The notes beneath the pieces were generated by a model. The model saw only the letters and a list, made by a program, of their open reading frames with translations. It searched no databases and was not told where the DNA came from. The position numbers and the translations under genes were made by a program. Shown piece by piece: positions 38,250 to 47,344 of a DNA stretch of 64,000 nt. The first letter of the stretch is position 1; every line of letters begins with the position of its first letter. The DNA lies in assembly GCF_000220705.2 (NCBI RefSeq), contig NZ_CP023202.1, forward strand, positions 5,114,501 to 5,178,500, given 5' to 3'. Source of the stretch: Streptomyces xinghaiensis S187. Lineage in GTDB: Bacteria; Actinomycetota; Actinomycetes; Streptomycetales; Streptomycetaceae.

Positions 38250-41024
38250 CTAGAGGGACCGCACCGGGGGCGCGACGGCCACGGTGCCGGTCTCCTCGCG
38301 CGCCGGTTCCGGCGCCGCCGCGGCCGTGCCCTGCCCGGGCACGCCCAGCCGGTGCACCATGGCCGCGCAGACCATCCGTCGGCAGTGCCCGACGGTGCGC
38401 TCCGCGCCGTTCAGCCGGACCCGGGCCGTGTGCCGGATGTCGGCGCTGGACGCGGCGAGCCGCAGCTCCAGGTCGCCGGGCTCCACGATGCGGCGGCCGT
38501 CGCGCGTGGTGTACGCGGCGAGGTCGGTGTGGAAGCCGAACCGCACCTCCGCGGCCTCGCCCGGCCCGAGCGGCACCCGCGCGTAGCCGATGAGGCGGTT
38601 CACCGGCCGGGTGGTCCGGGCCACCGGGTCGTGCAGATAGAGCTGGACGGTCTCGGTGCCGGGCCGGTCGCCGGTGTTGCGCACGGTGAGCCGGACGGTG
38701 GCCTCGCCGTCGGTGTCCAGCAGGACGGTCCCGTCGCCGTCGGCCGCGTGCGCCGCGGAGCCGTCCGCGGCCTCCACGGCACCGCCGGTCCACGCGAACG
38801 AGGTGTACGACAGGCCGTGCCCGAACGGGTAGAGCGGCGTCGGGTCGAGCGAGCTGGCCTCGTTGTGCAGCCCGAGCTGCGGGGCCAGGTACGTCCAGGG
38901 CTGGCCGCCGGACCCGTACGGCACGCTGACCGGCAGCCGCCCGGAGGGGTTGACCCGCCCGGACAGCACACCGGCGACGGCCGGCCCGCCCTCCTCGCCG
39001 GGGAAGAACGCCTGCACGACGGCGGCGGCCGGGGGCGTGCCGCCGGAGCGGCCCGGGCCGGCGTACCGGCCGAGGGCGTACGGGCGTCCGGTCAGCAGGA
39101 CCAGCACGACCGGGGTGCCGGTGGACAGCAGGGCGTCCAGCAGCGCGCCCTGCGCGCCGGGCAGTTCGAGGTCCGCGGCGTCGCAGCCCTCGCCGGAGGT
39201 GCCGCGGCCGAAGAGGCCGGAGCGGTCGCCGAGCACGGCCACGCAGACGTCGGCCCCGGCGGTCAGCCCGACCGCCTCGGTGAGCATGTCGGTCTCGGCG
39301 TCGAGCAGCTCCGTGGCCGTGGGCAGCCCGGCACCGCCGCCGGAGGCGGTCTCCGGCTTGGTGAGGACGCCGCCGAGCGACGGGGAGTCCGCGCCGGCGA
39401 CGCCCGCGGCCACCGCGCCGGACTTCTCCGGCTCCGGCGGTGGGCAGCCGGCGGCGTGCGAGATCTCCGCCCCGGGCAGCGCCTCCCGGACGGCCTCCAG
39501 CAGGGTGGGGACCTCCACGCCCAGCGGCAGCTCGGGGTGCTCGACGCCGACGTGGCGGGGGAAGGTGTAGCAGCCGAGCATGGCGGCCGGGTCGTCGGCC
39601 ATCGGGCCGACCACGGCGATCCGGGAGCCCGGGCCGTCGGTAAGCGGCAGCAGTCCCGCGTCGTTGGCGAGCAGCACGACGGACTCCTCCGCCAGCTGCC
39701 GGGCCACCGCCCGCATCTCGGCCGGGTCGAAGTCGACGCCCGCGGCGCCCGGAACGGTGCCGGGCCGCAGGGCCGCCTCACGGGCGGCGGTCAGCGGGGC
39801 CACGGCGCCCGCGGTGTCCGCCGTGCCCGCGGCGTCCGGGGCGGTGTCCGCCGCCGGGCCGGCGGTGCCGGTGACCGCGGCGGGCGGGCCGGCGAGGGCG
39901 GGCGGGGCCGGGTCCCAGTCCGGGTCGAGGAGGCCGAGTTCGCACTTCTGCCGCAGGACGCGGGTGACCGCGCGGTCCACCAGGGACTCGGGGACGTCCC
40001 CGGACCGTACGGCGTCCAGCAGGGGGGTGCCGTAGCAGCGGACGGCGGGCAGTTCCACGTCCACGCCGGCGGCCAGGGCCAGCCCGGCCGCCTCCCGGGG
40101 CGAGCCGGCGACGTGGTGGGCCGACTCCAGGAAGGAGATGCCGAAGTAGTCGGCGACGACCGTGCCGGTGAACCCCCATTCGTCGCGCAGCAGTTCGGTG
40201 AGCAGCCAGGAGTCGGCGGCGGCCGGCACCCCGTCGATCTCGTTGTACGCCTGCATGACGGAGCGCGCCCCGCCGTCCCGTACCGCCAGTTCGAACGGCG
40301 GCAGCAGGACGTCGGCCAGCTCGCGCCGTCCGGCGGAGACCGGGGCGTGGTTGCGGCCGGCGCGGGAGGCCGAGTAGCCGGCGAAGTGCTTGAGGGTGGC
40401 GATGACGCCGCTGGACTCCAGCCCCCGCACATAGGCGGTGCCGATGGTCGCCACCAGGTACGGGTCCTCGCTGATCGACTCCTCGGTGCGGCCCCAGCGG
40501 GGGTCGCGCACCACGTCGAGGACGGGGGAGAGGCCCTGGTGGATGCCGGCGGAGCGCATGGTGGAGCCGATCAGCTCCGCCGCCCGGCCGACGAGCGCCG
40601 GGTTGAAGGAGGCGCCCCAGGCCAGCGGGGTCGGGAAGACGGTGGCGCCCCAGGTGGTGAAGCCGGTGAGGCACTCCTCGTGGGCGATGGCCGGGATGCC
40701 GAAACGGTTCGCCGCGGCGATCCGGGCCTGGGTGCGGGCCAGGGCCGCGGCGCCCGCCGCCGGTTCGAGGGGCGCGGTGCCGAAGGCCCTGGTGAGCTGG
40801 CCCAGTCCGTGCCGGATCAGGGCGTCGAGGTCCGCGGGCTCGTCGGACGCCGTCATCTCGTGCTGGAGAGGGGCGACGTCCTCGCCCTCGGAGTCGGAGC
40901 CGGGCCAGATGCTGAACAGCTGAGCGAGCTTCTCCTCCAGGGTCATCCGGGCGAGCAGGTCGCTGACGCGGTCCCCGGTGGACAGCGAGGTGTCCTGCCA
41001 GGGGCCTTTCGTCTCGGGGTGCAT
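38250..41024 (-). CDS. bxlA: GH3 beta-xylosidase BxlA
   Basis: A 924-residue GH3 enzyme, probably an intracellular beta-xylosidase splitting xylobiose, since no signal peptide is seen. The N-domain barrel has RMTLEEKLAQLF, LSPVLDVVRDPRWGRTEES, KHFAGYSASRAGRN and VVADYFGISF with the nucleophile Asp about residue 292, then GVDVELPAVRCYG, typical of BxlA. The C-domain starts ESVVLLANDAGLLPL and ends in a FnIII-like domain. A low-complexity Ala/Pro/Thr linker (about residues 365-420) and an extra insert near residues 500-560 make it longer than usual. ATG 41024; last gene of the transporter operon. Beta-glucosidase activity is the main alternative. Confidence 0.88.
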   Translation of the reverse strand: MHPETKGPWQDTSLSTGDRVSDLLARMTLEEKLAQLFSIWPGSDSEGEDVAPLQHEMTASDEPADLDALIRHGLGQLTRAFGTAPLEPAAGAAALARTQARIAAANRFGIPAIAHEECLTGFTTWGATVFPTPLAWGASFNPALVGRAAELIGSTMRSAGIHQGLSPVLDVVRDPRWGRTEESISEDPYLVATIGTAYVRGLESSGVIATLKHFAGYSASRAGRNHAPVSAGRRELADVLLPPFELAVRDGGARSVMQAYNEIDGVPAAADSWLLTELLRDEWGFTGTVVADYFGISFLESAHHVAGSPREAAGLALAAGVDVELPAVRCYGTPLLDAVRSGDVPESLVDRAVTRVLRQKCELGLLDPDWDPAPPALAGPPAAVTGTAGPAADTAPDAAGTADTAGAVAPLTAAREAALRPGTVPGAAGVDFDPAEMRAVARQLAEESVVLLANDAGLLPLTDGPGSRIAVVGPMADDPAAMLGCYTFPRHVGVEHPELPLGVEVPTLLEAVREALPGAEISHAAGCPPPEPEKSGAVAAGVAGADSPSLGGVLTKPETASGGGAGLPTATELLDAETDMLTEAVGLTAGADVCVAVLGDRSGLFGRGTSGEGCDAADLELPGAQGALLDALLSTGTPVVLVLLTGRPYALGRYAGPGRSGGTPPAAAVVQAFFPGEEGGPAVAGVLSGRVNPSGRLPVSVPYGSGGQPWTYLAPQLGLHNEASSLDPTPLYPFGHGLSYTSFAWTGGAVEAADGSAAHAADGDGTVLLDTDGEATVRLTVRNTGDRPGTETVQLYLHDPVARTTRPVNRLIGYARVPLGPGEAAEVRFGFHTDLAAYTTRDGRRIVEPGDLELRLAASSADIRHTARVRLNGAERTVGHCRRMVCAAMVHRLGVPGQGTAAAAPEPAREETGTVAVAPPVRSL

Positions 41025-41066
41025 GGGACTCCTGTCCGGCGCATGAAGGTGGGGGGGCGGTGCCGT

Positions 41067-41969
41067 CTACTTGCCGCCGACGCCCATCAGGCCGCTGACC
41101 AGCTGACGGCGGGCGAAGAGATAGACGACGAAGATGGGCACGATCGACAGCACGACGGCCGCGAGCAGCGCCGGGATGTCCACCCGGAACTGGCCGACGA
41201 AGTCGTAGAGGCCGAGGGTCAGCACCCGGGTCTCCGGGGACTGGGTGAGGATCAGGGGGAACAGGAAGTTGTTCCACGCCTGGAGCGAGGCGTAGACGAT
41301 CACCGTCGAGATGCCGGACCGGCTGAGCGGTACGACGAGCTGCCGCAGGATGCGCAGCGAATTGGCCCCGTCCAGGGCCATCGACTCGTACATCTCCTCG
41401 TCGATGTCGCGCATGGTGCCCGCCAGGATCACGACGCTGACCGGCAGGGTGAAGGCCGCGGTCGGGAGGATGATCGCGAGCAGCGAGTCGTAGAGATGCA
41501 TCTTGGTGATGATCAGATAGACCGGGATGATCACGGCCTGCGCGGGGATGGCCAGACCCAGCAGGAAGACCTGGAAGATCCGGTTGGACATCCGGCTGCG
41601 GGTGCGGACGACCGTGTATCCGATCGTCACGGCGAGCACCACCACGATGGCCGCGGTCGCCACGGTGACGATGGCCGTGTTGGCGAGGTAGGTCAGGAAG
41701 TCGCTCTCGAAGACCTTGCGGTAGTTGTCCAGGGTCGGGTCGCCCGGCACCGACAGCGCTCCGCTGTCGAGATAGTCGTCCCGGGTCCGCAGGGTGGAGG
41801 TCACCAGGGCGTAGAGCGGGACGCCGACGACGAGCAGCCAGATCAGGGAGGCGAAACCGGCCGGGTAGTTCCAGCGCGGCAGCCGGAAGGACCGCCGTCC
41901 GGACGCGGGCCGGGGGCCGCCGTGCTCCGGTGAGCCGGTGGCGGGGCGCTTGGACAGCACGTCGGTCAC
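41067..41969 (-). CDS. bxlG: Sugar ABC transporter permease (MalG type)
   Basis: A 300-residue membrane protein of the MalG class with six transmembrane segments and the EAA-loop ESMALDGANSLRILRQLVVPLSR that docks the ATPase. GTG 41969 overlaps the partner permease stop by GTGA. No ATPase gene is in the cluster, so a shared MsiK-type ATPase elsewhere in the genome probably powers uptake, as known for streptomycete sugar importers. Xylobiose is the inferred substrate from the neighbouring beta-xylosidase and xylanase. Confidence 0.88.
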   Translation of the reverse strand: MTDVLSKRPATGSPEHGGPRPASGRRSFRLPRWNYPAGFASLIWLLVVGVPLYALVTSTLRTRDDYLDSGALSVPGDPTLDNYRKVFESDFLTYLANTAIVTVATAAIVVVLAVTIGYTVVRTRSRMSNRIFQVFLLGLAIPAQAVIIPVYLIITKMHLYDSLLAIILPTAAFTLPVSVVILAGTMRDIDEEMYESMALDGANSLRILRQLVVPLSRSGISTVIVYASLQAWNNFLFPLILTQSPETRVLTLGLYDFVGQFRVDIPALLAAVVLSIVPIFVVYLFARRQLVSGLMGVGGK

Positions 41970-42925
41970 ATTCCCTCCCGGGTACTGCGCATGGCGCTGA
42001 AGCCGGTGAGTCGTACGAGGAGCAGGGAGACGCCGGTGGCGATGGCGACCAGGATGGTGGCGATGGCACTGGCGTAGCCCATGTCGAACGCGTCGAATCC
42101 GGTCGTGTACATGAGGAACGGCACGATGGTCGTGTCCGTACCGGGACCGCCCTCGGTGAGGATGAGCACGGTGTCGAAGAAGGTCAGGGCACCGACCACC
42201 ATCAGCACCGACGAGGTGATGACGGTGTTCTTGAGCTGCGGCAGGGTGACGCTGAAGAACTGCCGGACGGTGCCGGCCCCGTCCACGTACGCCGCGTCGT
42301 AGAGCGACTTCGGGATCTGCCGCGCGCCGCCCTGGTAGAGCAGCGTGTGGAACGGGATGAACTGCCAGGAGGCGACGAACAGCACGGCCGCGAAGGCGCC
42401 CTGGGGGTCACCGAGCAGATTGCCGTCGGGGAAGCCGATGTACGGGCCGATGTCGGCGATCAGGCCGAAGTTCGGGTCGAGCAGTGACTTCCAGAGCAGC
42501 GCCAGGGCCACCGAGGAGGCCAGCAGCGGCAGGAAGAAGATCGCGGAGAGGACGGCGCGGTTGCGCTGCGTCCCCGCGGCCCAGACACCGAGCAGCAGCG
42601 CCACCGGGGTCTGGAAGAGCCAGGAGAGCCCGGTGAGCAGCACGCTCAGCCAGATGGCCTGCCGCATCTCCGGGTCCTCCCAGAGCCGCGACCAGTTGGC
42701 GCCGCCGGTCCACTCGGGGAGGCCGAGGCCCTGCCACGAGGTGAAGGACAGAGCCACGACCAGCAGCATCGGGATGATCGCGAAGAGGGTGAAGAAGAGC
42801 AGCCCGGGGACGGCCCAGCCGAGGCCCGGCCGCCCCGCGCCTGATGAGGCGCGGGACGGCCGGGCCCTGACCGCTCCCGTGGGGGGCTCTTTCACCGTGG
42901 TACCAGGGGTGGCGGACGCCGGCAT
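41966..42925 (-). CDS. bxlF: Sugar ABC transporter permease (MalF type)
   Basis: A 319-residue membrane protein with about six transmembrane segments and the EAA-loop YVDGAGTVRQFFSVTLPQLKNTV. It begins 5 bases after the binding-protein stop and overlaps the MalG-type partner. Together they form the channel of a xylobiose-type importer. Confidence 0.88.
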   Translation of the reverse strand: MPASATPGTTVKEPPTGAVRARPSRASSGAGRPGLGWAVPGLLFFTLFAIIPMLLVVALSFTSWQGLGLPEWTGGANWSRLWEDPEMRQAIWLSVLLTGLSWLFQTPVALLLGVWAAGTQRNRAVLSAIFFLPLLASSVALALLWKSLLDPNFGLIADIGPYIGFPDGNLLGDPQGAFAAVLFVASWQFIPFHTLLYQGGARQIPKSLYDAAYVDGAGTVRQFFSVTLPQLKNTVITSSVLMVVGALTFFDTVLILTEGGPGTDTTIVPFLMYTTGFDAFDMGYASAIATILVAIATGVSLLLVRLTGFSAMRSTREGM

Positions 42926-42930
42926 GTGAC

Positions 42931-44241
42931 TTACAGACCCTTCATCGCTTCGACGAAGTCCTTCGGCGAGAGCTGGCCGTTGAAGAGCTTCTGGATGTTG
43001 GTGAGCATGGGCTCCGCCTGCTGGGACGGGAGCGCCTGGTCCCAGGAGAGGGTGAAGTTCGGGGCGGCCTTGACCATCTCGTACTGGAACTCCGCGTACT
43101 GCGGGGCGTCGTGGGCCTTCAGCCGCTCCTCGGCGTCGGAGGTGGCGGGCACGTCACCGTTGGCGACCAGGTCCTTGACGTACGCGTCCTCGGCGGCGGT
43201 CTTCACGAACTCCAGAGCCGCTTCCTGCTCCTTGGCCTTGGCGTTGATCGACCAGTAGTTCGTCGGGTTGCCGACGACGTTCTTGGGGTCGCCCTCGCCG
43301 TCGGGGAGGGCCGGGAAGGAGGTCCAGCCGATGCCGTCCTCGGCGAACTTGGGCTGGTTCGCCTTCTGGTTGGCGTACTCCCAGCTGCCCATCAGGTGCA
43401 TGGCGGCGCGGTCCTTGGCGAAGAGGGTGGAGGCACCGTCCTCGGTGTAGTTGACCGACGCGTAGTTCTTGCCGAACGCGCCGCGGTCCACCAGCTCCTT
43501 GATCTGCTCGGCCGTCTTGAGCACGGCCGGGTCGCCCCAGGCCTCGGAGTCGCCGTCCTGGATGCGCTGGAAGACCTCGGCGCCGCCGTTGCGGTCGAGC
43601 AGGTACTCGACCCACATCAGCTCGGGCCAGGCGTCGGCGCCGGCCAGGGCGAACGGGGTGACGCCCTCCTCCTTGAAGGTGTCGACGAGGGCGAGCATGT
43701 CCTCCCACGACTGCGGGGGCTCGGCGTCGGCCTTCTCGAAGACGTTCTTGTTGTAGAACAGGATCACCGGCTGCATACCGCGCATGGGGACGCCGTAGTA
43801 CTTGTCGTTGACCTTGCCGGCGTCGACAATCGTGTCGATGAACGCGCCCTTGAGGTCCGGGTCCTTCTCGAACTCCGGCGTGAGGTCGACGAGCATGTCC
43901 TTATCGACGAAGTTGGCGATGCTTCCGCCGCCCCAGTTGAAGAAGACGTCCGGGGCGTTGGGGGTGCCCATCGCGGTACGGAGCTTGTCCTGGTAGCTGT
44001 CACCGGGGACCTTGGTGAGCTTGGCCTTGACGTCGGAGTTCTTGTTGAACCGCTTGACGGCCTCGTCCTGCACCTTCGTCGAGGCGTCTCCGTAGACCCA
44101 GACGTTGAGGGTCCCTTCGTCACCGCCTCCGGAGCCTTCGGGGCCGCTGCTGCCACAGGCGGCCAGGACGGATGAAGCGACGATCGTGGCCGTGACGGCG
44201 GCGATGGTACGGCCGCCTCTACGTGACAGGTTGTTCCGCAT
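42931..44241 (-). CDS. bxlE: Extracellular sugar-binding lipoprotein (xylobiose type)
   Basis: A 436-residue cluster B solute-binding lipoprotein with lipobox LAACG at about residues 25-29. The mature protein starts with Gly/Ser-rich spacer then TLNVWVYGDASTKVQDEAVKRFNK, DVFFNWGGGSIANFV, and late TEDGASTLFAKDRAAMHLMG. It captures the sugar outside the membrane and hands it to BxlF-BxlG. ATG 44241 has GGAAGG 7 bases upstream. The promoter region carries the CTTCCGGAA dyad shared with the xylanase gene. Confidence 0.9.
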   Translation of the reverse strand: MRNNLSRRGGRTIAAVTATIVASSVLAACGSSGPEGSGGGDEGTLNVWVYGDASTKVQDEAVKRFNKNSDVKAKLTKVPGDSYQDKLRTAMGTPNAPDVFFNWGGGSIANFVDKDMLVDLTPEFEKDPDLKGAFIDTIVDAGKVNDKYYGVPMRGMQPVILFYNKNVFEKADAEPPQSWEDMLALVDTFKEEGVTPFALAGADAWPELMWVEYLLDRNGGAEVFQRIQDGDSEAWGDPAVLKTAEQIKELVDRGAFGKNYASVNYTEDGASTLFAKDRAAMHLMGSWEYANQKANQPKFAEDGIGWTSFPALPDGEGDPKNVVGNPTNYWSINAKAKEQEAALEFVKTAAEDAYVKDLVANGDVPATSDAEERLKAHDAPQYAEFQYEMVKAAPNFTLSWDQALPSQQAEPMLTNIQKLFNGQLSPKDFVEAMKGL

Positions 44242-44248
44242 GGCACAC

Positions 44249-44265
44249 CTTCCGGAAGCTTTCCG
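44249..44265. promoter_or_regulatory. bxlE: Candidate BxlR operator before bxlE
   Basis: CTTCCGGAAG (44249-44258) overlaps a perfect dyad CGGAA-GCT-TTCCG (44253-44265) in the bxlE leader, followed by CCGA-n6-TCGG (44263-44276). BxlR of thermophilic streptomycetes is reported to bind short CGAA-N-TTCG-like repeats, so the resemblance is suggestive. Confidence 0.5.
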
Positions 44266-44276
44266 AAAATTATCGG

Positions 44277-44916
44277 TCGATGTTTCTGGAAGTTACGGAT
44301 CCATCATGAGCTGTGTCAACGGCTGTAACGAAAATGGGATCGGAGGGTTCGTGCCGGAGGGGTGCGGGTGGCCCCCCGGGCCGCCGTACGGGCACCCGAA
44401 CGCCGGGGTGCTCGGGGCCGGTTGACGGGGCGTCGGAGGGCCGGGCCGCCGGCGCGGTCCGCGGAACGGGTGTAGGGGCCACGGGGGTTGCCGGTTGCCT
44501 GAGGCTACCGGTTGCCCCCCGGCGTCCGCGTTCGGCGGGACTTCCCGGTGCGGGTGGCCGAGGAGGTGCGCGGGCTCCGCGTGTCCATCGGGGCTGTGCG
44601 GGGCCGCCGGGTTCGGAGGGCGCCGGGGGAGCGGGATGCACGGTGCCGGCCCCGGGGGCCGGTGGTGCTGCCGGCGCGGGAGGTTCGGGCTCTCCCGCCC
44701 TCACGGGACGCCGGGGGAGGCCGGGGGCGTCATGGGGGCCCGAGCGGGTCCGGAGGGACGTCTGGGGGCGCCTGAGGGCACCCTGGGGGCCCGGGAGGGC
44801 CGGACGCGGGCCCGGGGCCCTGCGCCCCGTGAGCCGCGGACCCCGGAGGGCACCGGCGGCGGGGCGGTTGGACCGGCGGGGCAGGCGACGGGGCGGGGTG
44901 GCGGGGCCGGCGCCGC
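44277..44916. other. G-rich intergenic region between bxlE and bxlR
   Basis: About 640 bases with no supportable gene. The segment 44620-44860 is strikingly G-rich on the plus strand with many runs of four to six G. Frames through it lack starts with ribosome sites. Confidence 0.5.
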
Positions 44917-45954
44917 TCAGGACTCCCGGGCGGGCGCCGCCGAGCTGTGTCGGACGATCAGCTCGGTCGCCAGCTCGACCCGCGGGGAGTCCAGCTCCTC
45001 GCCCCGGGCCTGGCGCAGCACCGTACGCGCCGCGACCTTCCCCATCTCGGCCAGCGGCTGCCGCACGGTGGTCAGCGGCGGCGAGGACCACCGCATCTCG
45101 GGCAGGTCGTCGAAGCCGACGACGCTCACGTCGTCCGGCACCCGCAGCCCCCGGCGGCGCAGCGCCTCGATCGCGCCCAGGGCCATCTGGTCGCTGGAGG
45201 CGAAGATCGCGGTGGGTGGTTCGGGCAGGTCCAGCAGCTTCTGTGCCCCGGTGAAACCGGACTCGTGGTAGAAGTCGCCGCCCACCATGAGTTCGTCCAC
45301 CGCCGGGATGCCCGCCGCCTCCAGCGCGGTGCGGTAGCCGTCCATCCGGGCCCGGCTGCACAGCAGCCGCATGGGGCCGCCGATGAAGCCGATCCGGCGG
45401 TGCCCGAGCTCCAGCAGGTGTTCGGTGGCGGCCATGCCGCCCGCCCAGTTGGTGGCGCCGACGGTCGGGGCGTCCAGGGCGGGGGAGCCGGCCGGGTCCA
45501 CCACCACGATCGGGACGTCCAGCCGCCGCAGCTCCTTCTGGAGCAGCGGTTCCAGGGCGGAGGTCACCAGGATGACGCCGTCGGAGGCGCGGTCCCGCAG
45601 ATTCTCCAGCCACTGCCGGGTGGCACCGGCCCGCCCGTGGGTGGCGGAGACGACCGTGCCCATGCCGGCCGCGTGCGCCACCTCCTCCACGCCCCGGATG
45701 ATTTCCACGGCCCAGGGGCTGTCGAGATCGCTGAAGACCAGGTCGATCAGGCCCGCCCCCTCGCGGCCGGCGGTGCCCCGCCGCTGGTAGCCGTGGCGGC
45801 GGAGCAGGTCCTCCACCTTGGCGCGGGTCTCCGGCGCCACGTCGGACCGGCCGTTGACCACGCGCGAGACCGTCGGGACGGAAACCCCCGCTTCCTGTGC
45901 GATCGCCGTGATCGTGACCTTGGGTCGCGACTGCCCGGCTTCGTCGACCGCCAT
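44917..45954 (-). CDS. bxlR: LacI-family repressor (BxlR-like)
   Basis: A 345-residue LacI regulator. The HTH and hinge are VTITAIAQEAGVSVPTVSRVVNGRSDVAPETRAKVEDLLRRHGYQ. The sugar-binding part has VFSDLDSPWAVEIIRGVEEVA, RRIGFIGGPM, VPDDVSVVGFDDLPEMRWSSPPLTTVRQP. ATG 45954 has AGGAGG 5 bases upstream; upstream ORF extensions lack one. Divergent from the GH10 xylanase and located 5' of bxlEFGA, it probably represses both until xylobiose or xylose appears. Assignment to BxlR rests on this context. Confidence 0.88.
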   Translation of the reverse strand: MAVDEAGQSRPKVTITAIAQEAGVSVPTVSRVVNGRSDVAPETRAKVEDLLRRHGYQRRGTAGREGAGLIDLVFSDLDSPWAVEIIRGVEEVAHAAGMGTVVSATHGRAGATRQWLENLRDRASDGVILVTSALEPLLQKELRRLDVPIVVVDPAGSPALDAPTVGATNWAGGMAATEHLLELGHRRIGFIGGPMRLLCSRARMDGYRTALEAAGIPAVDELMVGGDFYHESGFTGAQKLLDLPEPPTAIFASSDQMALGAIEALRRRGLRVPDDVSVVGFDDLPEMRWSSPPLTTVRQPLAEMGKVAARTVLRQARGEELDSPRVELATELIVRHSSAAPARES

Positions 45955-45970
45955 GGAACCTCCTTGCACC

Positions 45971-45988
45971 ACACCCGTTGACGGGTGT
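45971..45988. promoter_or_regulatory. bxlR: 8-2-8 dyad upstream of bxlR
   Basis: ACACCCGT-TG-ACGGGTGT is a perfect 8-bp inverted repeat with a 2-base centre, 17 bases before the bxlR ATG. It overlaps the bxlR leader and could be an autoregulatory or roadblock site. Its sequence is unlike the CTTCCGGAA motif. Confidence 0.5.
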
Positions 45989-46038
45989 CCCAACCAGCTC
46001 TAGCGTTCCCGGCGCAGCCTCCGAAAACTTGCAGCATT

Positions 46039-46056
46039 CTTCCGGAAAACTGGAAG
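46039..46056. promoter_or_regulatory. Candidate BxlR operator before the xylanase gene
   Basis: CTTCC-GGAAAACT-GGAAG (46039-46056) is a dyad 25 bases before the xylanase ATG and shares the 9-mer CTTCCGGAA with the bxlE promoter. A second CCGAAAACTT lies at 46021-46030. Confidence 0.5.
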
Positions 46057-46080
46057 CGCGTGAAGCTGAGAGGGAACCTC

Positions 46081-47208
46081 ATGAATCTACTGCGCGTCCG
46101 GAGGGCCGCGGTGGCGGCTCTCGCCGCGACCGCCCTGCTCGGTGGTCTCGGCGCTGTCTCGGCCTCGCCCGCGACCGCCGCGGAGACCTCCGGGGGAGCC
46201 CACGACGAGGCCCACCGCAAGGCCCACGGCAGGACGCTGAGCGATGCCGCCGCGTCGACGGGCCGCTTCGCCGGCACGGCCGTCGCGGCCGACCGGCTGG
46301 ACGATCCCACCTACGCGCGTATCGCCGCCACGCAGTTCAGCAGTATCACTCCCGAGAACGCGATGAAATGGGAGTCGGTCGAGCCGGAGCGCGGCGAGTT
46401 CAACTGGACCGACGCCGATCGTATCGCAGACTTCGCGGATGCGAACGAGCAGGATCTGTATGGACATGTCCTGGTGTGGCACAGCCAGCTCCCCGCCTGG
46501 CTGAACGAGGGCGACTTCAGCCCGTCCGATATCCGTACCATCATGACAGACCACATCGCCACCGTGGCAGGCCGCTACAAGGGCCGGGTGGACCGGTGGG
46601 ACGTGGTCAACGAGGCGTTCAACGAGGACGGCACCTTCCGGGAGACCATCTTCCACAACGCCATGGGCGAGGACTACATCGCCGAGGCCTTCCGCGCCGC
46701 CCACCGCGCGGACCCGGACGCCAAGCTGTTCATCAACGACTACAACACCGACGGTCTCGGCCCCAAGAGCGACGCGACGTACCGGCTGGTCAAGAAGCTC
46801 CTGGCCGAGGGCGTGCCGATCCACGGCGTGGGAGTCCAGGGCCATCTGGTGCTCGGACAGCAGCCGGAGGACATGAAGGCCAACCTCCAGCGCTTCGCCG
46901 ACCTCGGCCTGGACGTCGTCGTCACCGAGCTCGACATCCGCATGGAACTGCCGGTCACCCAGAAGAAGCTGCTCCGGCAGGCCGTCGAGTACAAGGCCGT
47001 CACCGACGCCTGCACGGCCGTCGCCCGCTGCGAGGGCATCACCGTCTGGGGCTTCTCGGACGCCGACTCCTGGGTGCCGGGCTGGTTCGAGGGCGAGGGC
47101 GCGGCCTGCCCGTACGACGAGGAGTACAAGCCGAAGCCGGCCTACTACGCCATGAAGCTCGCCTACACCGTGGCCGGATGGAAGCACCACCTGCCCGGAC
47201 GGCGCTGA
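46081..47208 (+). CDS. Secreted GH10 endo-1,4-beta-xylanase
   Basis: A 375-residue secreted xylanase. The signal peptide is RVRRAAVAALAATALLGGLG followed by a VSASPATAA-type cleavage region; the RR pair could allow Tat export. The GH10 barrel has TPENAMKWESVEP, VLVWHSQLPAWL, WDVVNEAF with acid/base Glu178 and VVTELDIRM with nucleophile Glu283. There is no carbohydrate-binding module. ATG 46081 has GAGAGGGA upstream; the divergent bxlR and the shared operator motif place it in the xylan regulon. A beta-1,4-glucanase alternative is less likely given BxlA. Confidence 0.95.
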   Translation: MNLLRVRRAAVAALAATALLGGLGAVSASPATAAETSGGAHDEAHRKAHGRTLSDAAASTGRFAGTAVAADRLDDPTYARIAATQFSSITPENAMKWESVEPERGEFNWTDADRIADFADANEQDLYGHVLVWHSQLPAWLNEGDFSPSDIRTIMTDHIATVAGRYKGRVDRWDVVNEAFNEDGTFRETIFHNAMGEDYIAEAFRAAHRADPDAKLFINDYNTDGLGPKSDATYRLVKKLLAEGVPIHGVGVQGHLVLGQQPEDMKANLQRFADLGLDVVVTELDIRMELPVTQKKLLRQAVEYKAVTDACTAVARCEGITVWGFSDADSWVPGWFEGEGAACPYDEEYKPKPAYYAMKLAYTVAGWKHHLPGRR

Positions 47209-47241
47209 GCCGCGGCCGGCCGCCCGCCCCGCCGCATGGTT

Positions 47242-47281
47242 CCGGCGCGCCCCGGCCCGTGAAGGGCCGGTGGCGCGCCGG
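47242..47281. terminator. Bidirectional terminator between the xylanase gene and nirD
   Basis: CCGGCGCGCC-CCGGCCC pairs with GGGCCGG-T-GGCGCGCCGG, a 17-bp stem with one bulged T and a GTGAA loop, between convergent gene ends. Confidence 0.7.
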
Positions 47282-47344
47282 ACGCGTGTGCGGACGACGG
47301 CACGGACGGCGGCGGGTGCTGCGGCGGTGCCGGCCGTGGCGGTC

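Noticed and set aside
36114..41933. A 1939-codon open frame on the plus strand
   Set aside because: It runs antisense across the PhoX, SDR, bxlA and bxlG genes with shadow composition and no ribosome site; GC-rich DNA gives such frames.
44313..45254. A plus-strand gene in the bxlE-bxlR gap
   Set aside because: The translation is a low-complexity Gly/Pro/Arg run without a ribosome site, partly antisense to bxlR.
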